Of a stretch of DNA of 64,000 nucleotides, positions 35,801 to 49,151 are shown in pieces (position 1 is the first letter of the stretch; each line of letters begins with the position of its first letter). The stretch covers positions 62,001-126,000 of the forward strand of contig JBLDXI010000018.1 in assembly GCA_047495785.1 (NCBI GenBank), written 5' to 3'. The notes beneath the pieces are model-generated. The model saw nothing but the letters and a program-made list of their open reading frames with translations. It did not search any database and was not told where the DNA came from. This DNA comes from Lepidodermella squamata. Lineage: Eukaryota > Gastrotricha. Made by a program: the position numbers and the translations under genes.

Positions 35801-38774
35801 ACACCCAGCCGGCTTCGCCTCGCTTGTCCCATTTTTAACGACTTCATTCGTTCCAACGCAGTTCCAGTAAGACGTCGATTGTGAATAGATAGGAAAATAA
35901 GGCAGATCGTAGCGATTTATCTGGCCATCGCCAAAAATTCGAGACGACAGCTGGCGGGCTTGTTTCAAATACGCGAATTCGTTCGCTTTCTGGTGAGACA
36001 CGTAAGGCCTCGAGAACAGATCGTGTCGAGTTTGCGTATTTTCGCAGTAATACGAGCTGTTTGTTGAAGCTTGTAAACGCGTTGGCACGTAGAAATGGCC
36101 GATAGGACAGGCCATCCGGATGCGCCAGGTAACATCAGCAGCCCACGGACAGCCGACTGGCAAAATTACTGAAACGAAAAGAAAACTTCGAGTAGGGGTA
36201 TCTAATAAACAACATGTTTCGTTATCCTAATCCATACCAACCGCATATCAACTACGAAGGAATAATGGCCCGACAAATTCGGGCGCTTAGGCTCCACAAA
36301 TATGAACCATGAGTCGCAAGGTACATTGCCACTCCCCCTCCTCCCCTCCCGTACTTGGCGCTCTGTCGGCGATTCTTACGGAACCCCCAACTCTCCGGTG
36401 TCCCCTACATCGAATGTATTTTCAGCGAGCGTCTCCAAAGGCAATGTTGCAGCTGGCACTGGTCTTGAAAAACTTTGCCCCACCTTTCTTACAGCCTCGA
36501 CAAATTAAGGATAACCCTAAAATCGCTAATTGAATGCTGATTGCTGAATTGAACTTTCAACTTTCAGCCTTGAATCTTTGCAACTGGATGCCCTCAACCT
36601 GGTCGATCAGAACGCGGCATTGAAAACGATTAGGTTGTAGGTCAACCAGGCTGCGACGTGGCCTCTCTTTCAGACTTTGTTCCTATCAGTCGCGGAACTG
36701 GAGCAACATAAGCAGATGATGTGAATCTGCCGTGAGCGACTTCGCAGTAGAAGTGTCGCGGCTTGACAAGCTCACAATATGTATATACAGCTGGCAAATA
36801 ACGTTTGCAATACAGCTTATGGGTTGCCAATTTCTCCGCAGTACGTCACAACTTCCGTTGCTTATTTCAGCTGCTCCTGGCAAGTGCACCTGGTATTTTC
36901 TGTATCACGCGCTTGCACTGATTATCACTGTATACTTGTGTCACTGGGCAAATACAAATCTTTCAGAGGAGTTTTGCTGAAAGTCAAACAAAAAATTGAT
37001 CAAAACAACAGCTGATTTGAAAACCGGCGCAAAAAAACCGCCTGCATTGAGGGTATAAAATGGGCCTCTTCTCACACGAAATGTCATATTCCTCAAGTTC
37101 GCAATCCAATTCGACTAAATGGCTCACTTCAACCTCGCTATCCTCCTGTTCTGCGTTGCCGCCTGCAGCGCCAGCCCCTGTGCTCGCCAGGGAAACCAGT
37201 CTGGAGATGACTTCTCGGCTATCCTCGCAACTCTGCAACAAGCTCTGGAGACGTGCACAACCCAGGACATCGAGGCAGCCGTTGAAGCCCAGTAAGTGAC
37301 TCGTCTGCTCTCATCATACATCCAAGCTCCCTTTTGCAGGATGGACTTCACCCCTGTTGTCGAATGCGTTGCAGCCCACGCAGGGGAAGTTGTTGCCCAT
37401 TTCGCCCAGGGTAAGTAATCATTTCTGACTTCTTGGATAGTAAGCCATGTATTTATTCACAGCCCAGAACACTGACAACGCCACTGTTGTCCAGGCTGTT
37501 GCCGACGCCCTGAACGCCATTCTTTTCAACGGCTGCGACATCGACGCGGTCGTCAGCACTCAGTGCCAACTGCCTGAAGATCCTGAGAACGAGGAACAGG
37601 TCCTCGGATTCGTCGAGTGTGTCCGCGCTCTGTTCGCCGATGAGGATTTCGATGACATGTTCCCCCAGTGCGTGCCCTTCAAGGATGCTTTCAGTGTCGC
37701 CGCTGCTAGGGCACTGCCGACGTGTGACCTAACGAGCCCGTCGTGCATCATGCAAATCAGCGTGGCTACGCAAATGAACCAAGTTGTGAGCAGTATCGTG
37801 AGCACTATCGTTAAAAAAAGCAATACACTGGCTTCTGACACTATCAAGTATATGAAAGCGTAATCCTGCCGTTGGGCTGCCAGTTTCATCTGCAAACCGT
37901 AATGCGATGAGAGACATTTCAAGCATAATTATAATATATAATAATATACCGGTGTTTGTTAGGATTAAGACACGGGAGTTCGGGCAATAAACTTGAAGCA
38001 AATAATAATTGCGATGCCTTTTTGTAAAATGTATGAAATTTCGATGAGATTAAAGGTTACATATTCCTATTCCCATCTTATATCGAAAATTATCAACGTC
38101 TCGATGGGTACGTTTGCATACCTAATGCAACCCTAATAAAATCATTGCGGTCCTATAGATAACTCTCAGCTTTCGAATTCGCAATTTGTGTTTATTGCTT
38201 TCCCTATTAGGAATCATAGCTTCAATCTTCTCATTCCTGTCCGTATTTTAACTAGATTTCCTATGGGGCGGAAATATTTCACGAAATTTTAAAATTGCCC
38301 ACTCCTAAAGGCTCATCCTAAATCATTCCTATTTATATATTCAACGGAAACTAAGTCTATAATATTTGAAATATCCGTGAATAATTCAAGTCTAATTGTT
38401 CAACATCCGCAAAATGACCGAAAAAAAAGAAAATTGTTCCATTATTTTATGTTTGCCAACTTACTTGATCCTAATAAAGCTTGGGAGTTATTAATTCCTT
38501 TTTAACTAAATACTTTTTCAAAAATGAGAATTGTCTTTGGCTTTTTCTGCTGACCCGACCCACCGAAACTATTCCAGATTGCTGATATTACTGTTGATAA
38601 TTATCGCAATATTTTTAAACAAATTCAGAAGCGCTTACGAATGTGGTTAAACCGCCACTCGACATCGATGATTTGCGATTTCGATCCCGGCTGCTCGGTT
38701 GTGGCTGGATTCGCTCGAGTACCGCTCGAGCCGATTATGAGGAACAAAGCAGAGATTAAGGCGTACAATTTCAT
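32888..38774 (-). CDS. large type I membrane protein (gene F)
   Basis: Exons 38774-38639, 36168-35712, 35367-34891 and 33566-32892; 581 complete codons before a phase-2 donor (TTCTG/GTAAGA). Reading through gives Trp then a stop at 32888. The signal peptide begins MKLYALISALFLIIGSSG. Landmarks shared with E and G are LPVGCPWAADVTWRI, VPTRLQASTN, NRYDLPYFPIY, LVLPGPYCST, YSTFYDDMTALQH, VQIGVALYEFLVVGDE and WPYRYLA, then one helix (WLVIGGIIAAMVLGSIGVLYF). F lacks the Thr-rich stalk of E and has an extra 344-bp intron (35368-35711) where E and G have none. Intron 1 is about 2.5 kb and contains gene H on the opposite strand. A tail exon is expected downstream by analogy with G but was not found. 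Function unknown; extracellular orientation predicted. Confidence 0.82.
37054..37060 (+). promoter_or_regulatory. TATA box of gene H
   Basis: TATAAAA in GAGGGTATAAAATGGGCC, 59 bp before the first A of the gene H ATG. A textbook TATA element at a suitable distance for a short 5' leader. It is inside intron 1 of gene F but on the opposite strand. Confidence 0.7.
37119..37863 (+). CDS. small secreted cysteine-containing protein nested in an intron (gene H)
   Basis: Exons 37119-37291, 37340-37410 and 37463-37863 (introns 48 and 52 bp); 214 residues. The signal peptide is MAHFNLAILLFCVAACSAS. The mature part has about nine cysteines spread through predicted helical sequence: ETCTTQDIEAAVEAQ, PVVECVAAH, FNGCDIDAVVSTQC, GFVECVRALF, FPQCVPF, LPTCDLTSPSC. 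It is acidic up to about residue 170. No family is recognised. The gene lies wholly within the first intron of gene F, on the opposite strand, with its own TATA box. All phases agree and both introns have standard GT-AG ends. The codon pattern is strongly coding-like compared with the surrounding AT-rich intron. A secreted product is predicted; function unknown. Confidence 0.88.
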
Positions 38775-41700
38775 GTTAAAAATCGCTTTCGTACGGATGA
38801 CCCTGCTAATAACGGTCCCAAACTCGACAATTATTGACATCCATCAAAACTTGAAGTCGAAGAACGCTAAAATTTCTAAACGATTGCAGACAAAAAATAG
38901 CTATCTATATAAAATGTGCCAACATGAAAAAATATACGCGAAAAATCAAACGAAACACAATAGAGAAAAAATTACTACAAAGAGACATACGCTACGCGTC
39001 TATCGAGGGCATTTAGATCTGAGGCGAGAAATGCAAAAAATTTGTTCGCACTTAATGACAAGCAAATTGCTATGAACTGCCTATCAAAATCGCTAAATTT
39101 TTGTTGAATATTTGGGGATGAGGAAGACCAATAAATAGTAATAGGATTCAAGGTAATTCATTAGTCCGATACAAAGGATATTAATATTAGGATTTTATAA
39201 TATTTAAAAAAATCTAAACAGGGCAAGGAAATACAAGAGCGGGAAATCCTTGCGTAAATCTGTTTCGTTTCGATATTGATCGATGAAAGATGAATGAGGA
39301 AACTTTGATTGATGCCCAAAATATGGCCACTTTTTTAGATTTGGATATAATGGATATATGCTGCGCTGTCTTATGCAGGAAGGATCCTACGCGCACTCTC
39401 CCTCTCACATATGGCCACATCGCAATTATATAGCCTACGATTTGATATTATAAATATCAGGCGGTGCATGATCGAAAGGCGCCTCTGTTGTAATCATAAC
39501 AATAACCACGCCCCCTCGCTCATTCTTCCATCACCGCCTTTCAGTAAATATCGTAATTTTTGCGCGGCAAAAAATATAAATAAATAAATTTATTTTATTA
39601 CAATAATAGCCTATTCGTGTTTCGTGTTTTCAATCAAAACGAAGCAGGCGGTGTAATTATAACAAGTACAAGCGGCGGTCAGTGCCTTTTTAACACCGTA
39701 AGTGCGAGCCTATTGATAGCCGTCGCACAAGACACGTGTCGCGTGATAAAACGAGCCGGCGACGCCTCGTCCTCCTTTGAGACGTGTCATAATCATTTGT
39801 CGCGCTTCTTCAAGTGCGCGAATGAGCAATCTCCCGGGGCCGAATATATTGGTTTAATTCATCGTTTGGGGGCTTCATTAAAATTGGCCCATTCAAGGCC
39901 GAACTGATGCCAGCAATGAAACATCAGGGCAATGTTTCAAGAGCTTTGAACTTGGAATTATGAAACGTAGAAAAAAGTATAAAAACCGCCCTTATATTCG
40001 AATTTTCTTCAAAGTAGAAAATCAGAAAAATTTTTAAAATCAAAATTATAACTAAAATTCACAAAATAATCGTAAATTTTGTTATTGGTGACGTATTTTC
40101 GGACAAAAACTTGTTTTTGAGGTTTTAAAATCAGTCTGAATTCAGAAATTTATGAAATACGAGAGAAACGTGTGGAAGGAGATTCCTAACGTACCTGCAA
40201 ATATTGGTTATTTCACTTGATTTATGGTGATTTCAAATATTTTGCAAAAAAAACAATTGGATTTGCGGATATTTTTTTATCCTCATTTGCATTAATGGCA
40301 ATCTAAGCTCTAAGATTTATCGATCCTTGGATCAACTTGGAAGATATGAGGAGGTCCCAAATCGACATCTGAATCTGCCTTGCTTATAATATTTCTTAAA
40401 AATCAAGAATTACTCCAGTGACCTTGGGACTTTAGACATCTGACAGCCCATAATTCAACTAACTTAGAATAATATTTTTCAAGTGATTGTGTGTATAATC
40501 TAATATCATAGCCATTAGTCATTCCACGGCACTTAAACTAGAAACCATCTCTCAGAAGTTGCTAAAATCCCAAAAATTAAGTATTGAGTTGCTCTATCGA
40601 TTGCCAGAAGCCAGAATCAATAGCGGCCCAATCGTGTTAGGAATCACTCGGCAATAATTTAAAAATTTAACATTTATTTAATAAATTTGACCTAAAATGG
40701 GGTACTAATTGCAAATATTGAAAATTTAAAAAATTTGAAATTGAATCCTACAACTTAGCAGCCCTTGGGGAGAAACCTTTGTACTCAAGTATTTTCTAAA
40801 TTATCGCACAACTTGGCGTGGGTATGAAGCACTTATCGCAAAAATATCCTTTGGCTAAAAAAATTGCTTAGCAAGATAACTCCCGTTGTTGAATAGACCA
40901 GTTGATGATGTGATTTGTTAGCTACTACTAGAAAAACATTTATTTATCCGCGCATCAGGTCTGGTTCAGCGCAAATATTTATAATGCCCACCCTCAAGGT
41001 GCGGTTAAACCTGCGTATTAGGATAAGCACAAAAAGAAGCCGGACGCGGTGTTTATAGCTAACAGATTATTATTTACTGCATGGAACAATGACTTTTCGG
41101 GCGGTGGCATGATACTAAAAATCGCCACTGGGTGCTGATCCAGGGTGGGCGGAAAAAATTCCGATATCGGTATTTTTCGATATATTATGTATAAAACCGA
41201 TATTTTGTATATAGGGCGAAGATGAACAAGGTTTATATACTGGGCGGGCGTGTTTATAAGCCCAGTAGGGTGCATGCAAAAAATCAAGTGCTGCTACGGT
41301 TATAGTTACATCAAAGACCGAAACGGTTTTTTGATGATTACAGCAGTGATATGCCGTATAATAACCATTCGATATTAGGAAAAAAAGATGATATTCAGCC
41401 AGCCTCAATCAACGCAGAGTGCTTTTCGAGGTCAAGGCGAAAATTTTGCGCGAAAGGTGCGAAAATAATGGAGGTCACGCGAGGTCATAATAATTAAGCT
41501 GCGCATATCAGAAAAATGAGGTTAATTACTGGGTTGATTTTAAAAATCAGGAAAAATAACAAATAATTCTGGAATTTTCTGAAATTTATTCCTAATTTTT
41601 TTATTCTTTGAAATTCGAAAATGTGTTGTAATGAAGCGGGTTCTGAGTAATTATTAGGAAAAATACTATTTCCGATAGTAAGGCTGTTCATAAAAAAATC

Positions 41701-42613
41701 TTTGTTTACATAAAGCGCGTAAATTACGTTGGAATGAACGTACTCGCATCGAGTAATGGACTCCTGATGCGTAAAAAATAGCCTGTGTGGGTTCAAGATT
41801 CGCTGTTTTTTCCCATAATACTATACCAAAGGTGATTTTCCTGATGAAAAATTCCTTAGTTTTCTTTTCACCGAAATCGCACTTGGAATTATGCGAGCGT
41901 AAATTCAACCAATCGGGTTTGAACTCATCAAATCGCGCCGATAAGCCACAAGAAGATGAAAAAATAATAATAATAGCGTTTGGTCATCGTTTTTATTATC
42001 ATTACCGTAGTAGTAGCATATTTCCGCTCAGTGCGGTCGCCGCAATTGTCCAGTTTTTTTCGCGTAATTAAATAAGACTAATTTCCGCAAAAATACAGTA
42101 ACAACAATATCGGCTATCATTTCACGATGAGATAAATGAGGAGACATCGTTTAATAATAATTGAAAAAATAAATGATGTTTCAACAATAAAAATGGGAAC
42201 TGACCTTAAGAAAGAAAAACCATCGCGGCGATATAACGGAAGGAAAATATAACAATAGGCAAGAAAGGATAGGAATAGGAAGCACAGAAAAACATGTCTC
42301 TAGGGGATACAACGCGTCGAGATTTTTCCATCATTATCCATAATATTTTTGACAAAATTGTTGATTTTATCCGCGGATATTTTTTTTTGACAAGTCGAAA
42401 TTATGATGAAATCACTAGAGGGTGACGGGTGAAAAAAATCGATAAATAAAAGAATAAAATTGGAGTTTTGTTCGACCATTTTTCGCGTTCAACGAAGCGT
42501 GACGGCAGTGGGGATTTTTTTCCTTGGTATTAAAATCGATAAATTAGTAGCGTGATTTGATCACCGGGTTTTGAGTGACATTATGTAATAGTATAGAAAA
42601 ATTATAATTTATA
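38775..42613. other. AT-rich intergenic region, no gene seen
   Basis: Nearly 4 kb between gene F and the tail exon of gene G. A locally GC-richer stretch at about 39640-39900 has an open + strand frame but no start or splice context or paralogue, and is not called. The rest is AT-rich. Confidence 0.45.
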
Positions 42614-45600
42614 TCAGACTTCGGTTATTCGTGCTTTATTCGGATCAATGTTGCAGTTGATGTAGTGCGTGCCTGCGATCACGAAGCCGGAGGTTGAGGG
42701 CGGGGGCGAATCGCGGTGTTGCAGCAGATCCGAGCCCATGAGCACGCTCGAGTCGGTGAGGAACGACATTTTTCGAATGTTGCGAGCTCGCGTCAAATAG
42801 CGAGACCGATACGGCCGGTTATAATGGCTGCAAAAAATAATAGAAAAATGCATAATATAATTTCGGGAGAATATGGCATTATCAACTGAGCAGGGAGCAA
42901 GAATAAACAAGCCGTCCGTTTAATAATCGAGGCAAAGTAGGAAAATAACTTGTTCGAAAAGCAGCTCTACATCTTGCATAAGGATTTTCATTCTTACTCT
43001 TCCTTCACTCCTATTTTACTGGTATCCACTTCCCCTATGCCTTTCCCATTTTCCAATTTTCCCATTGTTTCCCTTTCCCTTTCCCTTCCTATCATGTTCC
43101 CCTTTATTTTCCTTTCCTTGCCTTTTCTTCCCCACCTTCCCACCATCTTTCCCCTAGCTACTTTTAGCGATCCCTACTTGAACATTTGCGAATTAAAGGA
43201 TAGTCATGAGTTGTTGTAAGGGTTCCCAAAGATTTAACCCTACGTCTTGGCTTATTTTTCGCCTCATAAAATCCAGCTTCGATGCGAGTTCAAAAATTCA
43301 TCGAATAACATAATTTGCCCCTATAAGCATGAAAATGTGAGTAATTATTGCCGCGCCATCAACCTACAATTTCCAGCTGGATACATAAATTTGGTTAATA
43401 AAGCAGGTTTTAAACTTAAAATAATGAGAAGCAACAAAATGGATTCAATGCAGAAACTCACATGAGCCTCATTGTAAGAGGCTATGTTTAACGATTCCCT
43501 AAAATTGTAAGAACAGTTGCTGAATTCGCTCGGGTTATATCAGGATAAATTCACTAAAAACTTTCTTAGGAAATGGCTCTGAAAAAATCGGAAGAAAATT
43601 CGAAATTCGGCATTCTAAAAATTACGACAAAATTTCCCCTTCCACTTGAAAATTACCCAAAATAAGAAATCAAGTAAAATATAAATTTTTTTCGAGGACG
43701 TGCCCGTTCCTTGATATGAATATAAACGACTTACAAGAACATGAGAATTCCGATAGTCGAAAGGACCACACATGTGACAAAGGCAGAAACGGCCAGCCAC
43801 AGCCAGAAGCACCAAAAATCACGGCAAGCGAAGTAGTAAGTAGCCGCGTCGAAATCGCCATCGCCCTTGGCCAGCTGTTTCTCCTTGTCCGAAACTGGGT
43901 CATTATCGCCAATCATCGAATACGACGAATTGTCATTTTTTCGCCGATTTTTCATCAACGGCCCGAAATCTTCAAAGTCATTATTATCTTCCTCGAGGGA
44001 AGAATCGCGCCAGAAGTCACGCGCCGAAATGGGGTGGCCTGATTTAGTCGACTGGTCGCCACTATCGGATGTCGAATTTTGATCGGAAATCACGTTCGAA
44101 CAATACTGAATTGTCGCACTTCGCAAAAGCAGTAAACGACTCGCTAAATCACGAGACGGGCTGATGTATCGATACGGCCACGCTCCGTTCAACACGCGAG
44201 CTGTTTCGTCGCTGATGACTAAAATTTCATAAACTGCCAGGCCGATTCTAACCGGCTGGTCGTCATTTCTACGTTTAAGATGGAAGCGAAATGCGAGTGA
44301 AATTGAAGGGTCACTTGTGTTGCTATTGTCTGATGACGTTGTGTTATCTAGTTCGACGTCAATGAGGCGGAACATTCCGCGCCAGTACCGCCGGTCGTGA
44401 CTCAGGGCGGTCATGTCGTCGTAAAAGGTCGAATAGCCGTTGTAGACGACCTGCACGAAACCGACGTGAATGTTGGCGAGGAGCGATTTACGAAATTCGA
44501 TCCTAAAAATACAAAAAAATACGCTGAATGTTCGCCTAAATGATATAAGGATACTAAAATTAAAAAATCTTTCATTAGGTATTTCCTATTGGCAGTTCTT
44601 CGATAGAGAAAAAATTGGGGAGTAAGAATTTGAAAACCGATTATTTTTATCATTTCACGTTACGGAGAAAAATCAGCATGAATTTGATCACGTGACCTTC
44701 CTTGATGCCACACCCATGCGATTACCTCTAGTTAGAAAGCTCTCAAATAATATTTAGCTCGATGAGATTTATACATGATAAAAAATCTATCTTGGGGACA
44801 CTTTTGCGCAGATTGGTATAAGGTCCTAGCTCATCCCCAAACCTAAAGTCTACGAGGTATTTCTATTTTTCTCACCGAATTTTTCCGATTTTTCAGCTCG
44901 GAGATTCGCGCTATCGATCTTGCCAATAAGATTTTTTAACAATAAGCTGGTAACAAAAACTGCCAATAGGCTCTAAATGGGTCTCGGGCCGGAGAATTCG
45001 TTAAAATTCGACGTTTTCTAATTTGTTAAATTTTTCAATTTTTTCAGATGAATCTAGCCATGAATATATGGAACGGTACGCAATGGCTTCACTTTGATGT
45101 CGGACTCGTATACCACCTTTAGGGTTCTAGTATAGAGCCGATATCGATTACAATAATCAATTTCACAAATCAGTGATTTTACTAGATCTCAGCAGCTTAG
45201 GGAACCGCGGCCTAACTTCGAATCTCAGAAACAACGCTTCACAATCTCCATATATCTTAATAAAAATTGCTGAAATAATAAAGACGACTACATTATTGGG
45301 TCGATGTGCAAATTGGCCTTACTTGTTGCGCTTCCATAGCTCACGAGCGAATTTGACATCGCGTGGCACCAGTTTTGCGACGCAGTGTCCCATTTGATCG
45401 CCGCCGCCTTCCTCGTTATAATATCTCCAATTTGTATGCCGATTCTGCAAATTTTTCACGAGATACACGTTATCAGACCGGCGCAGCTGCGGCTTTTTAA
45501 TCAACAGCGCATTCAGGTCATTTGACCCGGGCACAATTAGGTCATCCTCGTAGTTATAGTCCACCGAATCGCCAATCAGCGATTTAATCGCCGATCCGCC

Positions 45601-46499
45601 GTTGAAACCGATTTTTTCAATCGAATTATTTTGGGCCGTTAATCTAAACACCGTGCCGCCACTTCGCTCGTAATGGTCGAAGCTGTCGACCGTTGAACAG
45701 TAAGGACCGGGTAATACCAGGGTCGCGAGATGCGAGTCGCCCAACGACGCCGGGCGATTCGAAAAATCAACCGATCGAATATCGAACTGGCAATGATCGA
45801 TTTTCGACCCGACGCAGTGCCAGTAATTCGACGTTGACGAGTTGTAGATTGGGAAATACGGGTAGTCGTGCCGGTTCGGCGTCCCATCGCCGTAGTGGGT
45901 CGACGATATTTGCCGGGCGTGTTTTAAATACGACAATTTATTAGGTAATTGTTGCGATTTTTCAGCGTTATTCAGGAATAAATTGGCAGTGGCTTTATCG
46001 CAATAGTGAGATTTGTTGGTTGAGGCCTGGACGCGGGTTGGGACGATGAACTGGCCGGTTGGGTTCGGGCATCGCATGTTGATCCGCCACGTGATCGATC
46101 GAGCCCATGCGCAGCCAACAGGTAAAATAACTATGGAAAAACCGGAATTAAATTATGTTTACCTGATCTTTAATTTTAAAATTTATAAAATAAAATCATC
46201 CCGACTTGTAAAATTAAAATAATCATTTTTGGTTAATTTTTGGGAATTTTTCAGATTATTTACAAATAATTTGGCATTTTCCTACATTTAATTGATAAAT
46301 GAGAATAATCAAGGAAAATAAAAACAATTGAGCTCAATTTTTTCAGAAATTAATGAAAAATCATTTATTAAAACTCACGGATATTGTTGAATTTCCACTC
46401 GACATCGATGACAATTTGTCCATCAGCTGCGATCGATCTTCGCCCGAACAAGCCCAAAAGTAGGACTAATTTAACGAAAATCGAACCTGGTCGGGACAT
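42614..46499 (-). CDS. large type I membrane protein with basic tail (gene G)
   Basis: Exons 46499-46379, 46130-45323, 44502-43735 and 42827-42614; 636 residues, all phases consistent. The signal peptide is MSRPGSIFVKLVLLLGLFG. Shared family landmarks are LPVGCAWARSITWRI, VPTRVQASTN, NRHDYPYFPIYN, LVLPGPYCST, YNGYSTFYDDMTALSH, VRIGLAVYEILVISDE and WPYRYIS, then one membrane helix (LWLAVSAFVTCVVLSTIGIL). The last exon, about 900 bp further on, gives a cytoplasmic tail of about 70 residues starting HYNRPYRSRYLTRARNIRK; positive charges just inside the membrane fit type I topology. This is the only one of the three paralogues with a complete model, and it fixes the conserved phase-2 donor after the helix. 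Family not recognised. A receptor or adhesion role is inference from topology only. Confidence 0.88.
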
Positions 46500-47717
46500 G
46501 CGCGAATCGGGTCACTGATCGCGGGTAAATCGGCAAAATGATCACATTGATGACCTCTGTTTATCAAAATAATTACCTGGGAAATAAATCAACATTAAAA
46601 GGGTCAAGTTATTGAATAAATTAATGCTGGCAATTCTTTGAAATCTTAACCTCGAAAAATGAAGTGAAAATCTGAATGAAGAGCTCGCTCGGTTTGGCAT
46701 CATGGCAGAAAATCTACCTCGATAATGCGTTACAGGGTAGGTAACACATCGTTAGGTTACAGGTTACGGCGATGATAAGAGCAAAAAAATGCAGCGATCG
46801 CGCGCGCGTGCTCATCAAGTAGAAATGCTGATAGCCCTTGTTATTTTTTTGCGCGTGGCCGGCCTCTTATCGAACGCGGCAGGAAATGGCTCGCGCTGCA
46901 AAAACATTTGATACGCGTAATAAAAACCAGGTGGTGTTCGTTTTTGTAACGTTTCATTGCCCGTTCGAGCATAAAACGCAAGGGCGAAAATTATTTTCGA
47001 TATTAGCAAAGGAAAAACAATATTCTTGAAATTTTGTACCGAAACAATCAAGCGGCGAAATTTAAATATTTCACACACAAAAAATGAAGAATTATCTCTA
47101 GTGGGTTGGGTCAGTGTTTTTACGCTCTGCAGTGGGTATAAAATAATATAGGAACGCGGGTGTGAATTTGACACATCAGTCGGCCATTTTAGTTCAAAGT
47201 TTATTTTTATTACACACGATATTGTATGGGCGGGTCGCGTGCAATAAAATTTCGCCGCCTAGCTCATCTCGGCTTCAGGTCACTCGTGTTTTTTAATTAG
47301 TGGCGCACGCGTTGATGATCAGTGTCACTGTGACTATTGAGCATGTAATAAAATTTGTATGTCAACAATGTGTGTTTAATTATTTCAATTCAAGAAAACA
47401 ATTTATGCACCTGGCTGTATACATAGCAGGTAGTATCACACAGGATTATCATTACACAAGTTGAGAGTCATGAAGCCAAGTGGAATTAACGCCGTGATTT
47501 ACTGCTCTTGCTTTTGAGCCATTCAGGGCACGGTAGTTCAGTCGCATACCGGCATAAATATCAAATTATTATTTTTACTTGGTAGGAAATTAATTAATTT
47601 TTTCTGTGATGGAGCTGCGCCAAACATGAAAGCACTCGATCGAAAAAACTATTGGTAAAGGGGATGTAAGGGCAGGGGAAGGCTTGTGAGTGAAGAACAA
47701 CACGAACTTCCATTTTC
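46500..47717. other. intergenic, upstream of gene G
   Basis: AT-rich sequence with scattered GCGCG words near 46800. No supportable gene. Confidence 0.4.
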
Positions 47718-48887
47718 GGGGAAAACTTTTTCTATCAGCGAAATGTTGGTTTTCATCAGCCAAAAAATATCATTTTTCATCAGCGATAAATTTCGTCATT
47801 TTATGTCAGCATAATATCATTTTTCATCAGCGACATGTCATTTTCTATCAGCAGCCCCGAATCAACAGCGCCAGCTAGCTTACCTGCCTAATTTTTTGTC
47901 CCGTTGTTGATCAATTCTTTCTATTTAACTCAATTGAAAGAAACTGTTACCTGGAGAAGAGATGCCACCCGGATATTCATCGATAATCGATCAATCGATA
48001 ACTAATATCAGCAATAATTGGTTGGCCAACCTAGGCTAATTTCATGCTAGAATCATGTGGTTCTTCGTTCTTGCGCTCAAAATGCTCCTTAAAATGTAGT
48101 ACCTAATCTATCGGTTATAATGAAGGCGATTGAATAGATATCGCCTAGATCCACTAGAACTAGAATCATCAACAACTAGCGTGGCCGGGTCTTTTTGGCA
48201 GAAAGTGTACTTATCATCAGCGCTTCTTCTACCCTTTTCCGCAACATTATGGTGCCCCATTGATCCGTGTGGATCATTCCGGCGGTAAACAAATAGTTAC
48301 CTGGGCGCTGTGTCACACGCGGCGGACGCCCTCACGTATCTTAGCCTCGCCCGCGGATTGAAGGATTAAATGATTAACTAATGCGAAATGCAAACTTTAG
48401 AGCCTTAACACTCTTCAATTATAACATAAATCGGCTCAGGTATAGTGAATGTCACAAAAAGCGAGCAATAATTAGTGGCTTCTAGCGCGGCAATAATTTA
48501 CTGTACAGCCTTCACTTCTTTGCGTTAGAAACTTACACAAATGAGTACTCAGCTGAAGTTGAGCATGTTTCGCAACTAGGCAATCGATTGCAATCGCATG
48601 ACTATTAGCAAACCGCTATAAATCAATCGAACCCCAGCCTTGACTATCCCTGACTCTGCCAATGTCTGGTACCACCCCTTTAGTCATTGTCCCTGTAGTT
48701 GATCTGCCATTACAGCCAAATCTGATGGCTGTTCCGTCAGGTTGGCAATCCGCTGATGAAATAAAACATTTTGCTGATGAAAAGTGACACTTTTTAGTAG
48801 GCTGATGAAAAACACTTCGTACGCTGATAAAAATGACATTTTGCTGATGGAAAAAGACATTCCGCTGATGAAAAAATAGAGTGCCCC
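47718..48887. mobile_element. foldback transposon with subterminal repeats
   Basis: About 1.17 kb. The left end (47730-47860) holds several copies of TTTTTCATCAGCGAAATGTC-like units. The right end (48753-48880) holds the same units in reverse orientation (GACATTTTGCTGATGAAAA). Termini are GGGGAAAAC on the left and GTGCCCC on the right. The 6-bp sequence ATTTTC flanks both sides directly (47712-47717 and 48888-48893), as expected of a target-site duplication. The 900-bp interior has no transposase-like frame. This is the organisation of foldback, non-autonomous DNA elements. Family not assigned. Confidence 0.85.
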
Positions 48888-49151
48888 ATTTTCATTTTAT
48901 TTTCAACTCAAGCATCGGACAAATTAAAAAAAACAAGATTTGTTGGGGTAAAAGGTGTGGAATTTTAGAGCACGCCACGATACGAAGTCTTCAAATTGTA
49001 GATAGAAATCAAAGCCGAATGAGAATAAAATTTTTGACAACTGAAATCATCCAAGTCATATAGAACAGAAGAACACTGTTCTCTATGATCCAAGTAAATT
49101 TATTCAGCTTTGCAATAAGCGGTTGAGAAAGTTTGAGGCAAAACCATGTAT

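Noticed and set aside
39617-39907. Open + strand frame of 96 codons in a GC-richer patch
   Set aside because: No signal peptide, domain, paralogue or convincing splice partner; composition alone can keep the frame open.
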